This document shows, one piece after another, positions 35,485 to 43,803 of a stretch of 64,000 bases of DNA (position 1 is its first letter; the number at the start of each line of letters is the position of its first letter). The position numbers were made by a program, and so were the translations under genes. The notes under the pieces are model-generated. The model was not told the DNA's origin, did no database searches, and was given only the letters and a program-made list of their open reading frames with translations. Source of the stretch: an uncultured Acidobacteriaceae bacterium (GTDB lineage Bacteria > Acidobacteriota > Terriglobia > Terriglobales > Acidobacteriaceae); NCBI GenBank assembly GCA_903904755.1, contig CAIVDV010000048.1, forward strand, positions 26,005 to 90,004, read 5' to 3'.

Positions 35485-36965
35485 CGCCTCAGCCCCGCCT
35501 TCATCATCCCCATCCCCCCCATCCACCGCACCATCGGCGCGCTCAGCCCCTCGCCCCGCGCCATCTTCACCTCGCCCGTTCCCTGCCCGTCAATCATCAG
35601 CTCCCCCAGCTTCCGCGCCGTCTCCAGCCCAAAGCTCTCCGCCACAAACACATACTTCCCCTTTACCTTAATCACTACCGGCCCCTCCGCCGTCGCCCAC
35701 AGCGTCTCGCCGGCCTCGGCGTGCTCCTTGTCCAGCGAAACGCCAGAGTACTTCCGACCCACCCCCTCGCTGTATAGCCGCGCAAACACCTCCGCCGCCT
35801 TGTGATTCTTCCACGCCGACAAGTACAGCAGCCCAATCGAATCCGTCTTCGCCTGCTCCGCCACCGTCTTCGCCGTCAACTTCTGCCCGGCCCAGTAAAT
35901 CCCCCCATCCCACGCCGGCGTCAGCTCCCGCGCCGTCTGCTCCCCACCCAGAATCTGTACCAGAATCTGCAAATCCAGCTCGCCCACCTGCCCAATGTCA
36001 TACGCCCGGAACGTCCCGTCCACCAGCGGATGAATATCCGGCATATTCAGCACCGCACCTCGCTTCCCCGCCTCATATCCCCGCGGATTCATCACCTCCC
36101 AGCTCGACGCCGGCGGAGCGTCCAGCACCCCTTCAAACGCCGCCTTCTGCCCCTTGTCCATCCACACATCCTGCTCAAAGCTCAGCCCGTCCTGGTACGG
36201 GAACAACAGCGACCGACTCAGCAAAATCGGCGCCCTCGCCAGTACCGGCGAGTCATCCGTCCCGCTCATCTGGCTCATCAGCGTATCCAGCAGCTCCGGA
36301 TTCCCCACCAGACTCTTTCCCAGCGGCTTCAGCGAGTAATCCAGAAACACCGCCATCGCCTGGCCCTCCAGCACCGCATCCCGCGCCGTGTCCATCTCGT
36401 CGCGCTCCAGGTGGTCGTTGTCCTCTGCAACGTTGTGGCTGGCCTCCTCCGGCGTCTGGTCGCTGAATTTCACCAAATCCGTGTGCTGGTCCTGCAATGC
36501 ATGCGTCAGCTCATGCACCAGCACCGGCTTCTGCTCCTCCGCATCCAGCCAGTCCAGCATGTACACCGTCCGCGTCTTCGCGTCGTAGTACCCCGCAATC
36601 TGCTCCTTCAGCAACTCCAGCATGAATGGCTTCAGGTTGAAATCCCGGTCCAGCAACCCAAACTTTTTCAGCACAATCTCCCCGCGCTGCATCCGCTTGC
36701 TGTCTTCGTCCTCGTCAAACTTCTCCCGCAGATACGTCTCCACTGCCGCCCGGCTCGTCAGCGTCCGCTTCACCTCATGCTTCAGCGGAAGCCCCGTCTC
36801 CCCTGCGGCAAACTTCGCCAGCTCATCCACGCTCGCAAACAGCGCCTTCGCCTCTTCCGGGGTCAGGTGAGTCTCCGGCTTCGCCGCCGGCTGCTGCGCC
36901 ACACCCATCGCGCCCGCCAGCACCATCGCCAGCCCGCATCCCCATCGCTTCCCTGCCATCGCCAT
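35433..36965 (-). CDS. Secreted HExxH-type zinc metallopeptidase-like protein
   Basis: A 510-residue protein with a signal peptide (MAMAGKRWGCGLAMVLAGAMGVAQQ). LVHELTHALQDQHTDL is a clear HExxH zinc site, and the downstream DEMDTARDAVLEGQAMAVFLD supplies a Glu suited as third ligand, as in gluzincin-like peptidases. GYYDAKTRTVYMLDW before it is typical of the same uncharacterised secreted family. The last residues (RDQGPGTRDVGTGD) are encoded by a heptamer array and are probably not functional. Two in-frame ATGs (36965 and 36959) are equally plausible starts. Substrate unknown. Confidence 0.8.
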   Translation of the reverse strand: MAMAGKRWGCGLAMVLAGAMGVAQQPAAKPETHLTPEEAKALFASVDELAKFAAGETGLPLKHEVKRTLTSRAAVETYLREKFDEDEDSKRMQRGEIVLKKFGLLDRDFNLKPFMLELLKEQIAGYYDAKTRTVYMLDWLDAEEQKPVLVHELTHALQDQHTDLVKFSDQTPEEASHNVAEDNDHLERDEMDTARDAVLEGQAMAVFLDYSLKPLGKSLVGNPELLDTLMSQMSGTDDSPVLARAPILLSRSLLFPYQDGLSFEQDVWMDKGQKAAFEGVLDAPPASSWEVMNPRGYEAGKRGAVLNMPDIHPLVDGTFRAYDIGQVGELDLQILVQILGGEQTARELTPAWDGGIYWAGQKLTAKTVAEQAKTDSIGLLYLSAWKNHKAAEVFARLYSEGVGRKYSGVSLDKEHAEAGETLWATAEGPVVIKVKGKYVFVAESFGLETARKLGELMIDGQGTGEVKMARGEGLSAPMVRWMGGMGMMKAGLRRGRRDQGPGTRDVGTGD

Positions 36966-37056
36966 TCGCTTCAATCTCTTCCCTCGTTTCCGTCCCGCCA
37001 ACAGCCGCTTCCCGGCCCCGCGGTCAAACCAATACACCCCGAACTTGCCCACCCGC

Positions 37057-37062
37057 TATAAT
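37057..37062 (+). promoter_or_regulatory. -10 element of the ygfZ operon
   Basis: A consensus TATAAT lies 17 bases before the ATG of ygfZ in the 114-bp gap between divergent genes. The predicted leader is only about 10 nt and has no Shine-Dalgarno. Confidence 0.5.
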
Positions 37063-37079
37063 CAACCCTACCGACGATT

Positions 37080-38198
37080 ATGCTTCCCGCTATCGAAACC
37101 CCGGAAATTCGCAATCCCGAGCCAACTCCCCTCGCCAGCCACCTCGCACTCCCAACGGTGGCCGCCCAGGGTGTCTTGACCCCTTTCAGCTTGGACGCGC
37201 CCGACACCGAAACCGAAGCACTCCTCCACGGCACCGCCATCCACGACCTCGGCTGGCTCCGCCTCATCGAAATCCGAGGCGAAGACCGCGAACGATGGCT
37301 CTCCGGCATGGTCACCAACATGGTCGAGGCTCTCCCCTCCGGCGCCGGCGCATACAACCTCGTCCTCAACGCCCAGGGACGCATCCAGGGCGACGCCACC
37401 ATCTGGCGCATTACCGACCGCCTCTGGCTTGAAACTTCCGCCAGCCAGGCCCCCGTCCTCGCCGCCCACTTTGACCACTTCATCATCATGGACGATGTCG
37501 AACTCCTTCCGCCGGATGCCCATTCCCCCGACTCCGCCCTCGGCCTCACCGGCCCCGGCGCAGAACCCCTCCTCGCCTCCCTCGGCCTCAAAGCCCCCGC
37601 GCTGCCCGAAGGCGAATCCCAATCCTGCGTCGAGCTCTGCTTCTCAGGCTTCCCCATCCGCATCCACCGCCTCTACTCCCCCATTACCCCCCAGTTCGCC
37701 CTCTGGGCACCCTCAGCGCACATCCCTGCTCTCTGGGACCGCCTCCACGCAGCCGGCGCAACACCCGTCGGCTATCAGGCCATCGAATCCCTGCGCATCC
37801 TCTCCGGCGTCCCCCTCTACGGCACCGACATTGAGAGCCGGGACCTGCCCCAGGAAACCTCCCAGACCCGCGCCCTCCACTTCGCCAAGGGCTGCTACCT
37901 CGGCCAGGAAATCGTCGAGCGCATCCGCTCCCGCGGCCAGGTCCACCGCCACCTCCGCCAGCTTGAGCTAACCCTCAACCCCGGCACCCCCCTCCCCTCC
38001 TCCGGCACCGAGCTCCGCAAGCCCGGCGCTGCAGACGATTCCAAGCCCGCAGCCATCCTCTCTTCCGTCACCCAGCTCCCCGACGGCCGCGCCTTTGCTC
38101 TCGCCGTCGTCCGGGCTGAAGCCGAAATCGGCAACCCAACGCTCCTATTCTCCACCGGCTCCGCCCGCGTCCTCTCCGGGCCGCCCAAACTCTCCTGA
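37080..38198 (+). CDS. ygfZ: YgfZ/GcvT-family folate-binding protein
   Basis: A 372-residue aminomethyltransferase-fold protein. The YgfZ signature K-G-C-Y-x-G-Q-E is present as KGCYLGQEIVERIRSRGQV near residue 271, and WLSGMVTNMVEALPSGAGAYNLVLNAQGRI is the N-terminal folate-site region. YgfZ assists repair or assembly of certain Fe-S enzymes in a folate-dependent way. It heads a plus-strand group with DUF1844, an MBL hydrolase and ribF. Confidence 0.93.
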   Translation: MLPAIETPEIRNPEPTPLASHLALPTVAAQGVLTPFSLDAPDTETEALLHGTAIHDLGWLRLIEIRGEDRERWLSGMVTNMVEALPSGAGAYNLVLNAQGRIQGDATIWRITDRLWLETSASQAPVLAAHFDHFIIMDDVELLPPDAHSPDSALGLTGPGAEPLLASLGLKAPALPEGESQSCVELCFSGFPIRIHRLYSPITPQFALWAPSAHIPALWDRLHAAGATPVGYQAIESLRILSGVPLYGTDIESRDLPQETSQTRALHFAKGCYLGQEIVERIRSRGQVHRHLRQLELTLNPGTPLPSSGTELRKPGAADDSKPAAILSSVTQLPDGRAFALAVVRAEAEIGNPTLLFSTGSARVLSGPPKLS

Positions 38199-38245
38199 AC
38201 TCAAACCCCTGCGGCACCGCCGCCATCGAGAAATCAGAACCAGAC

Positions 38246-38914
38246 ATGAGCGATCACTCCGAAAACGACCAGAAACCCCGCTTCACCGTCATTGACCGCC
38301 GCAAACTCCGCGACTCCGACGACTCACCGACTACCTCAGCACCCGCCGCACCGCCGACCCCGGTCTCCGAAGAGCCCAAGCCGACACCCCGCCTCACCCT
38401 CGTTGAGCCGCCCCAGAAATCCGCGCCCGCCGAAGAGCCAGAGCCCGTCGCCGCCGGCCCCGTCCCTGTCGAATCCCTCTCCGCCGAAGACTTCGACGAC
38501 TCCGCGCACCTTCCCCCAGTCCCCGACGCCGAGCAGTCCCTCGCCCTCAAAGAGACCTACCTCGCCGCCGCCGACCGGCTCAACGACCTCGTCCGCGCCC
38601 AGAATCCCGCAGCCCCAGCACCGGAAAAAATCGGCTTCGAGCACCTCGTCCAGCAGCTCTATCTCTCTGCCATGATGCAGATGGGTGCCGGAACCCCCGA
38701 AGGCCAGCGCCCCCGCATCGACATCCTCGGCGCGCGCCAAACCATCGACCTCCTCGATGTTGTCGCAGATCGCACCGCCGGCACCGTCTCCGAGCAGGAA
38801 TCCCGCACCATCCAAACCGTCCTCTACGAACTCCGCGCAACCTTCGTCGAACTCTTCCGCATGATCTCCACCCAGACCATGCCTCCCATGCCTCCGGGCG
38901 GCCCCCGCAGGTAG
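38246..38914 (+). CDS. DUF1844 domain protein
   Basis: A 222-residue cytoplasmic protein. Residues 1-90 are a Pro/Glu/Ala-rich disordered region. The DUF1844 domain occupies about 130-215 (FEHLVQQLYLSAMMQMG, RIDILGARQTIDLLDVVADRT, EQESRTIQTVLYELRATFVEL). The domain has no established function. It is 12 bp before the MBL hydrolase and 47 bp after ygfZ, so one transcript is likely. Confidence 0.85.
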   Translation: MSDHSENDQKPRFTVIDRRKLRDSDDSPTTSAPAAPPTPVSEEPKPTPRLTLVEPPQKSAPAEEPEPVAAGPVPVESLSAEDFDDSAHLPPVPDAEQSLALKETYLAAADRLNDLVRAQNPAAPAPEKIGFEHLVQQLYLSAMMQMGAGTPEGQRPRIDILGARQTIDLLDVVADRTAGTVSEQESRTIQTVLYELRATFVELFRMISTQTMPPMPPGGPRR

Positions 38915-38926
38915 TTCGGAGATTCT

Positions 38927-39727
38927 ATGGACGGAACCCTCACATTCCTCGGCACCGGCACCTCCATGGGGGTGCCAACCGTGGGCTGCGACTGCGCCGT
39001 CTGCTCCTCCACTGACCCCTGCGACAAGCGCCTCCGCCCCTCCATCCTCCTCCGCTGGACCTGCCCCGCCGGCACTCCCCGCTCCGTCGTCATCGACACC
39101 GGCCCCGACTTCCGCCAGCAGGCCATCTCCTCGCGCATCCACCGTCTCGACGCCGTCCTCTACACCCACTCCCACGCCGACCACATCCTCGGCCTCGACG
39201 ACCTGCGCCCCCTCTCCTTCGCCCACTTCCACGAGTCCGGCCCCATCCCCCTCTACGCCATGGCCGAAACTCGCTCCGTCCTCGAGCGCATCTACTCCTA
39301 CACCTTCTCCCCCTCGGCCACCTACCCCAACCGCGCCAAGGTCCAGCTCCACCCCGCGGAAGACGGCGTCCCCCTCCACGGTGTCCACTTCACCCCCGTG
39401 CCCATCTTCCACGGCAACATGCCCATCGTCGGCTACCGCTTCGGCGCAACCGCCTACCTCACTGACGTCTCCGCCATCCCCGACTCCAGCTTCCCCCTCC
39501 TTGAAGGCGTCGAGACCATCGTCCTCTCCGCGCTCCGCCGCCATCCCCACCCCAGCCACGCCACCCTCGATCAGGCCATCGCCTGGACCGAGCGCATCGG
39601 GGCGCGCCAGGCCTGGTTCACCCACATCGCCCACGATCTCCCGCACCAGGCCACCAACCAGCAGCTCCCCCCACACCTCCAGCTCGCCCACGACGGCCTC
39701 ACCGTCCCCGTGAGGCTCGCCGGATGA
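38927..39727 (+). CDS. MBL-fold metal-dependent hydrolase (PhnP-like)
   Basis: A 266-residue metallo-beta-lactamase fold hydrolase of the PhnP/YycJ-like phosphodiesterase group. The metal site is YTHSHADHILGLDDL with H81, H83, D85 and H86. FLGTGTSMGVPTVGCDCAVC at the start is the PhnP-type N-terminus with a possible extra zinc site (CxCxxC). Later ligands lie in IFHGNMP, YLTDVS and FTHIAHD. The last four bases overlap ribF (ATGA), so translation is coupled. The likely reaction is phosphodiester or cyclic phosphate hydrolysis; the substrate is unknown. Confidence 0.9.
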   Translation: MDGTLTFLGTGTSMGVPTVGCDCAVCSSTDPCDKRLRPSILLRWTCPAGTPRSVVIDTGPDFRQQAISSRIHRLDAVLYTHSHADHILGLDDLRPLSFAHFHESGPIPLYAMAETRSVLERIYSYTFSPSATYPNRAKVQLHPAEDGVPLHGVHFTPVPIFHGNMPIVGYRFGATAYLTDVSAIPDSSFPLLEGVETIVLSALRRHPHPSHATLDQAIAWTERIGARQAWFTHIAHDLPHQATNQQLPPHLQLAHDGLTVPVRLAG

Positions 39728-40782
39728 AGGTCTACCGCTCGCTCGCCGAGCTGCCCGCCAACTTCGGCCCCTCCGTTGCCGTCATCGGCAACTTCGACGG
39801 CGTCCACCGCGGCCACCAGCACCTCCTCGCCGCCGCCCTGGCCGATGCCAGGCACCGCCACGCCCGCGCCATCGCCATCACCTTCGATCCCCACCCCGAG
39901 CACTTCCTCCGCCCGGCCCAGGCACCCGGCCTCCTCACCCTCATCCCCGAGCGCCTCCGCCTCCTCGCCGCCACCGGAATCGACGCCACCCTCGTCCTCC
40001 CCTTTGACGCCGCCCTGGCCGACCTCTCCGCCCTCGACTTCGTCCAGCAGATCCTCGAGCGCCGCCTCGGCGTCCTCGCCCTCCACGAGGGCCGCAACTT
40101 CCGTTTCGGCCACCGCGCCGAAGCCGGCATCACCGAACTCGCCGCCTACGGCCATCAGTTCGGCTTCCACCTCAACATTCACGCCCCCCTCACCACCCAC
40201 GGCCTGGAAATCTCCAGCTCCGCCACCCGCACACACGTCGCCGCCGGCCACCTGCGCCAGGCCCGCTGGATGCTCGGCCACCCCTTCCAAATCGTCTCCA
40301 CCTCCGTCCGCGACCGCGGCATCGGCTCCCGCCTCCTCGTCCCCACCATCAACCTCGCCCCCTACCCCGGCCTCCTCCCCGCCCCCGGCGTCTACATCAC
40401 CCGCATGACCATCGGCGACGGCTCTGAAACCAGCCTGGAAATCGCCAGGGAAAATGGCCTGCATTCCGCCCCCACCTTCCAGGCCATCACCAACATCGGC
40501 CACCGCCCCACCTTCGCCGATGCCGGCTTCGCCGTTGAAACCCACCTCCTCAACTACCACCCCACCCCTGGCAACGAACTCACCCTCACCCCCGAAACAC
40601 CTCTCCGACTCTCCTTCCTCCACCGCCTCCGCGACGAACGCCGCTTCCCCACCCCCGAGGCCCTCAAAACCCAAATCGGCCAAGACATCCGCCAGGCCCT
40701 TCGCTTCCACCACTTGTCTGGTCTCGTGTCCCCTGGCCTCGTATCTCCTGGTCTCGTATCTCCTGGTCTCGTATCGGATTAG
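39724..40782 (+). CDS. ribF: Bifunctional riboflavin kinase/FAD synthetase
   Basis: A 352-residue enzyme that makes FMN and FAD from riboflavin. The N-terminal adenylyltransferase half has VIGNFDGVHRGHQHLLAAA (about 20-38) and ITFDPHPEHFLRP. The C-terminal flavokinase half has GIGSRLLVPTINL, in place of the usual GRxxGFPTAN, and NIGHRPTF. The last 20 residues are a repeated SPGLV pentapeptide encoded by four 15-bp units and look like a recent repeat-driven extension. It is translationally coupled to the MBL gene. Confidence 0.94.
   Translation: MKVYRSLAELPANFGPSVAVIGNFDGVHRGHQHLLAAALADARHRHARAIAITFDPHPEHFLRPAQAPGLLTLIPERLRLLAATGIDATLVLPFDAALADLSALDFVQQILERRLGVLALHEGRNFRFGHRAEAGITELAAYGHQFGFHLNIHAPLTTHGLEISSSATRTHVAAGHLRQARWMLGHPFQIVSTSVRDRGIGSRLLVPTINLAPYPGLLPAPGVYITRMTIGDGSETSLEIARENGLHSAPTFQAITNIGHRPTFADAGFAVETHLLNYHPTPGNELTLTPETPLRLSFLHRLRDERRFPTPEALKTQIGQDIRQALRFHHLSGLVSPGLVSPGLVSPGLVSD
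40718..40777 (+). repeat. Four 15-bp tandem units inside the end of ribF
   Basis: Units at 40718, 40733, 40748 and 40763 share CTGGTCTCGTATCTC with few changes and encode SPGLV repeats. The stop codon follows three bases after the last unit. Confidence 0.92.
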
Positions 40783-40787
40783 AGAAC

Positions 40788-41015
40788 GCGGGTGCCACCG
40801 GTCCCTCGCACTTGGGGACCGGTGAACCACAAATACCGCAACCGAATCACGCCGTCATTCAAGCCCTAAGTGGGTGCCCCATCCATGGCGCGCCTCTGCG
40901 ACATGGGTGGGCCGCATGCGAGCACAGCTCGAACCCGCCTTGAAAGGGCCCGACTTCAGTCGGGCCGGTCCAAACCCATCGAAGCGTTTCCACCAAGGGG
41001 CTCTATGCCCCGAGG
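40788..41015 (+). repeat. Composite mosaic: families A, B, short palindrome and double hairpin
   Basis: In order: GGGTGCC plus stem CACCGGTCCC/GGGACCGGTG (40796-40824); family B CCCATCCATG...CATGGGTGGG (40878-40911); CGAGCACAGCTCG (about 40919-40931); then GGCCCGACTTCAGTCGGGCC (40947-40966) and GGGGCTCTATGCCCC (40997-41011), a third double-hairpin copy with changed stems. It fills the gap between the convergent ribF and PBP1A genes. Confidence 0.87.
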
Positions 41016-41025
41016 CCGTTCTCCC

Positions 41026-43545
41026 CTATCTGGGCAAAGCCGGCTTCACTGGCGCCTTCGGCACCACCGGCACGCTCCCCACCGGCAGCGCCGCATGAAC
41101 CTTCCCCGCATCCCCCGCCGCCACCGGCTTCGCAGCCACAACCACCGGCACCGCCGCCTTCCCATCCGCCTTCGCCGCAGCCGCCACCACAGCAACCTTA
41201 CCCGGCACAGCCACCGCCGGCTTCGCCGCCGCAGCCCCGGCCTTCACCACCGGCGACGCAGCCACCACCCCAATCTTCGCCGCCGCAGCCGCCGCCTCCC
41301 CATCCCCCGGAAACTTCTCCCCATCCTTCCCCGCAATCGCCGCCTTCATAAACGTCATCCAGATCGGCAGCGCAGCCTTCGCCCCCGTCTCCTTCTCGCC
41401 CAGCGACTGCCGGCTGTCAAAACCCACCCACACCCCGCACGTCACCGACGGCGAAAACCCCAGAAACCACGCATCCGTGTAATCGCTCGTCGTTCCCGTC
41501 TTGCCCCCCACTGGATGATTCAGCTGCGAAGCCACAGCGCCCGTCCCCGCCCGCGTCACCTCCCGCAGCAGCCGCATCATCGTCCGCGCCGTATCCTGCC
41601 CCAGCACTTCCTTCACCTCCGGAGCACCCTCCCACAACGTAATCCCGTCCGCATTCTGCACCCGCTTCAGCAACCGCGGCGTCACCCGTATCCCGTCATT
41701 CGGAAACACCGAGTAGCTCGCCACCTGCTCCTGCAACGTAATCTCCACTGCCCCCAGCGCCACCGGCAAGTACGCAGGAATCTGTGACGTCACCCCAAAC
41801 CGGTGCGCCATATCAATCACCTTGTGGATCCCCACCCGGTTCGCCAGCATCAGCGCCGGAATATTCCTCGACTCCGCAAACGCATTCAGCACCGTCATCG
41901 CGCCCTTGTAGTCGTTCTCGTAGTTGTGCGGCGTATATGCCCCAAAGCTCACCGGCCGGTCCATCACAATATCCTCCGGCTTCACGCCCGCCTCCACCGC
42001 AGCCGAGTACACATACGGCTTGAAGCTCGACCCCGTCTGCCGCTCTGCCTGCGTGCTGCGGTTAAACTGCGAGGTCGCGTAATCCCGACCCCCCACCATC
42101 GCCAGCACATCGCCCGTCGTGTTATCGATCGCCATCAGCGCGCCCTGCGCACCCGAATCCTGCTCCAGCGTCGCCTTCCGCGCCGTCCCCTCCATCCCGG
42201 CGCCCATCTGCACGTAAATCAGGTCCCCCGGCTTCACCAGGTCATCCCCATGCGCCTTCCCCGTCCACTGCCACCCCTCCGGGGTAATCACCAGCTTCTG
42301 CTGCCCCACCCGCGCCCGGATCTCCAGCGGCAGCACGCTCGTCACCACCGCATGGGCATAATCCCCCGGCCCAATCTTCAGCGCCCAGTCCGGGTGCCTG
42401 TATGTATCCGGGTCAATCCCCTGCGTCAGCAGATTTGCCGCACCCTGCCATCCCCGCCGGTGCTCATACGTCGCCACCCCATCCACCACGGCATGGTTCG
42501 CCACCGTCTGCAGGTCCACATCCAGCGTCGTCTCCACCGTCAGCCCCGCCTCGTGTACCTCTTCCGTCCCAAACTGCTTCTCCAGCTCCCGCCTTACCTC
42601 TTCCACAAACCACGGCGCAACCCCCAGCTCCGGCTGCGGAATATTCAGCCCCAGCGGCATCGCCCGCGCCGCCTCCGCCTGTGCGTGCGTAATCGCCTTG
42701 TCCTCTTCCATCTCCGTCAGCACCAGGTTCCGGCGCTTCAAGCTCTTCTCCGGATTCAATATCGGCGAGTACGCCACCGGCCCCTTCGGCAGCCCTGCCA
42801 GCAGCGCTGCCTCCGTCAAAGTCAACTGGCTGGCATGCTTGCTGAAGTAGTACTCGCTCGCCGCCTCAAACCCGTACTGCCCGTGCCCCAGGTAAATCTG
42901 GTTCCCGTACAGCGTAAATATCTGCTCCTTCGTAAACGACCGCTCAATCTGGATCGACAAATACGCCTCCTGCACCTTGCGCGCCGCCGTCCGCTCGCTC
43001 GACAAAAACAGGTTCCTCGCCAGTTGCATCGTCAACGTCGAAGCGCCCTGCCCCCGCCCCTTTGACCGGATGTCATGCCACACCGCGCCCGCCACCCGGA
43101 AGACATTGATCCCCCAGTGCGACTCAAAATTCTTGTCCTCAATCGAAATCACCGCCTGCCGCAGCACCGGCGAAAAATCCTCGTAATTCACCACCACCCG
43201 CCGCTCCAGCGCAAACGACCCAAACGGCCGCCCCTTCTGGTCCAGCAGCCGCGTCATCGTCGACGGCCGGTACCGCTCCAGGTCATGAATCTGAGGCAAA
43301 TCCACCGAGTACACCAGCGTCAGCCCCGCCAGCGACCCCGTCAACGCCGCCAGCGCAAACAATATCCCGAAAATAAACCGCCCCGCCAGCTTCCGCCGTC
43401 CACGCTCCGGTACCAGCGCCCGCGTCACCTGCGGCGGCCGGAATCCGCCCCCATCCCCCTCGCCCGGCACGGGCCTCTCGCTCGCGCGCGGAACCACCCG
43501 CCGCGCCGGTCGGGGTACCTTCTCTCTTGGGGGTTGAAACGCCAC
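41026..43545 (-). CDS. Penicillin-binding protein 1A (class A)
   Basis: An 839-residue bifunctional peptidoglycan synthase. Basic cytoplasmic N-terminus, transmembrane helix at about 55-78, GT51 glycosyltransferase domain with catalytic Glu136 in SIEDKNFESHWG and GASTLTMQLARNLFL, then a transpeptidase domain with SSFK (TGSSFKPYVYS), SRN (AESRNIPALM) and KTGTT. The last 110 or so residues are an unusual periplasmic tail of Ala, Val, Lys and Pro with no predicted fold. The start is a GTG. It is divergent from a secreted TPR gene, with a 16-bp perfect hairpin in between. Confidence 0.95.
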   Translation of the reverse strand: MAFQPPREKVPRPARRVVPRASERPVPGEGDGGGFRPPQVTRALVPERGRRKLAGRFIFGILFALAALTGSLAGLTLVYSVDLPQIHDLERYRPSTMTRLLDQKGRPFGSFALERRVVVNYEDFSPVLRQAVISIEDKNFESHWGINVFRVAGAVWHDIRSKGRGQGASTLTMQLARNLFLSSERTAARKVQEAYLSIQIERSFTKEQIFTLYGNQIYLGHGQYGFEAASEYYFSKHASQLTLTEAALLAGLPKGPVAYSPILNPEKSLKRRNLVLTEMEEDKAITHAQAEAARAMPLGLNIPQPELGVAPWFVEEVRRELEKQFGTEEVHEAGLTVETTLDVDLQTVANHAVVDGVATYEHRRGWQGAANLLTQGIDPDTYRHPDWALKIGPGDYAHAVVTSVLPLEIRARVGQQKLVITPEGWQWTGKAHGDDLVKPGDLIYVQMGAGMEGTARKATLEQDSGAQGALMAIDNTTGDVLAMVGGRDYATSQFNRSTQAERQTGSSFKPYVYSAAVEAGVKPEDIVMDRPVSFGAYTPHNYENDYKGAMTVLNAFAESRNIPALMLANRVGIHKVIDMAHRFGVTSQIPAYLPVALGAVEITLQEQVASYSVFPNDGIRVTPRLLKRVQNADGITLWEGAPEVKEVLGQDTARTMMRLLREVTRAGTGAVASQLNHPVGGKTGTTSDYTDAWFLGFSPSVTCGVWVGFDSRQSLGEKETGAKAALPIWMTFMKAAIAGKDGEKFPGDGEAAAAAAKIGVVAASPVVKAGAAAAKPAVAVPGKVAVVAAAAKADGKAAVPVVVAAKPVAAGDAGKVHAALPVGSVPVVPKAPVKPALPR

Positions 43546-43695
43546 CGGGTATCTGCCTCTGGCTGGAGCCTACCACGCCCCCATTCGGAAATCCCCCCCA
43601 ATCCACCCCGCCCGTACCACTCCGGAAAACAACCGCCCGCCTTTCCCCTGCCAACCATTCCCACCCCCATCCGTCTCTCCCACAAGGCACGCTCC

Positions 43696-43733
43696 GGGAA
43701 TCCCCGGTCTCGTTTTTGAGACCGGGGATTCCC
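43696..43733. repeat. Family A hairpin in a divergent promoter region
   Basis: GGGAATCCCCGGTCTC and GAGACCGGGGATTCCC form a perfect 16-bp stem with loop GTTTTT. Unlike most copies it sits between two divergent gene starts, where a terminator is not expected. Confidence 0.9.
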
Positions 43734-43789
43734 ACCCTTCCATCCACCCATCCCCCCACCGGGATTAACCAATCCCCACCAAAATGCCT

Positions 43790-43795
43790 TAGACT
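43790..43795 (+). promoter_or_regulatory. Putative -10 element for a leaderless start
   Basis: TAGACT ends eight bases before the ATG at 43804. No Shine-Dalgarno is seen before any of the candidate starts. Confidence 0.4.
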
Positions 43796-43803
43796 CCTTG
43801 GTG

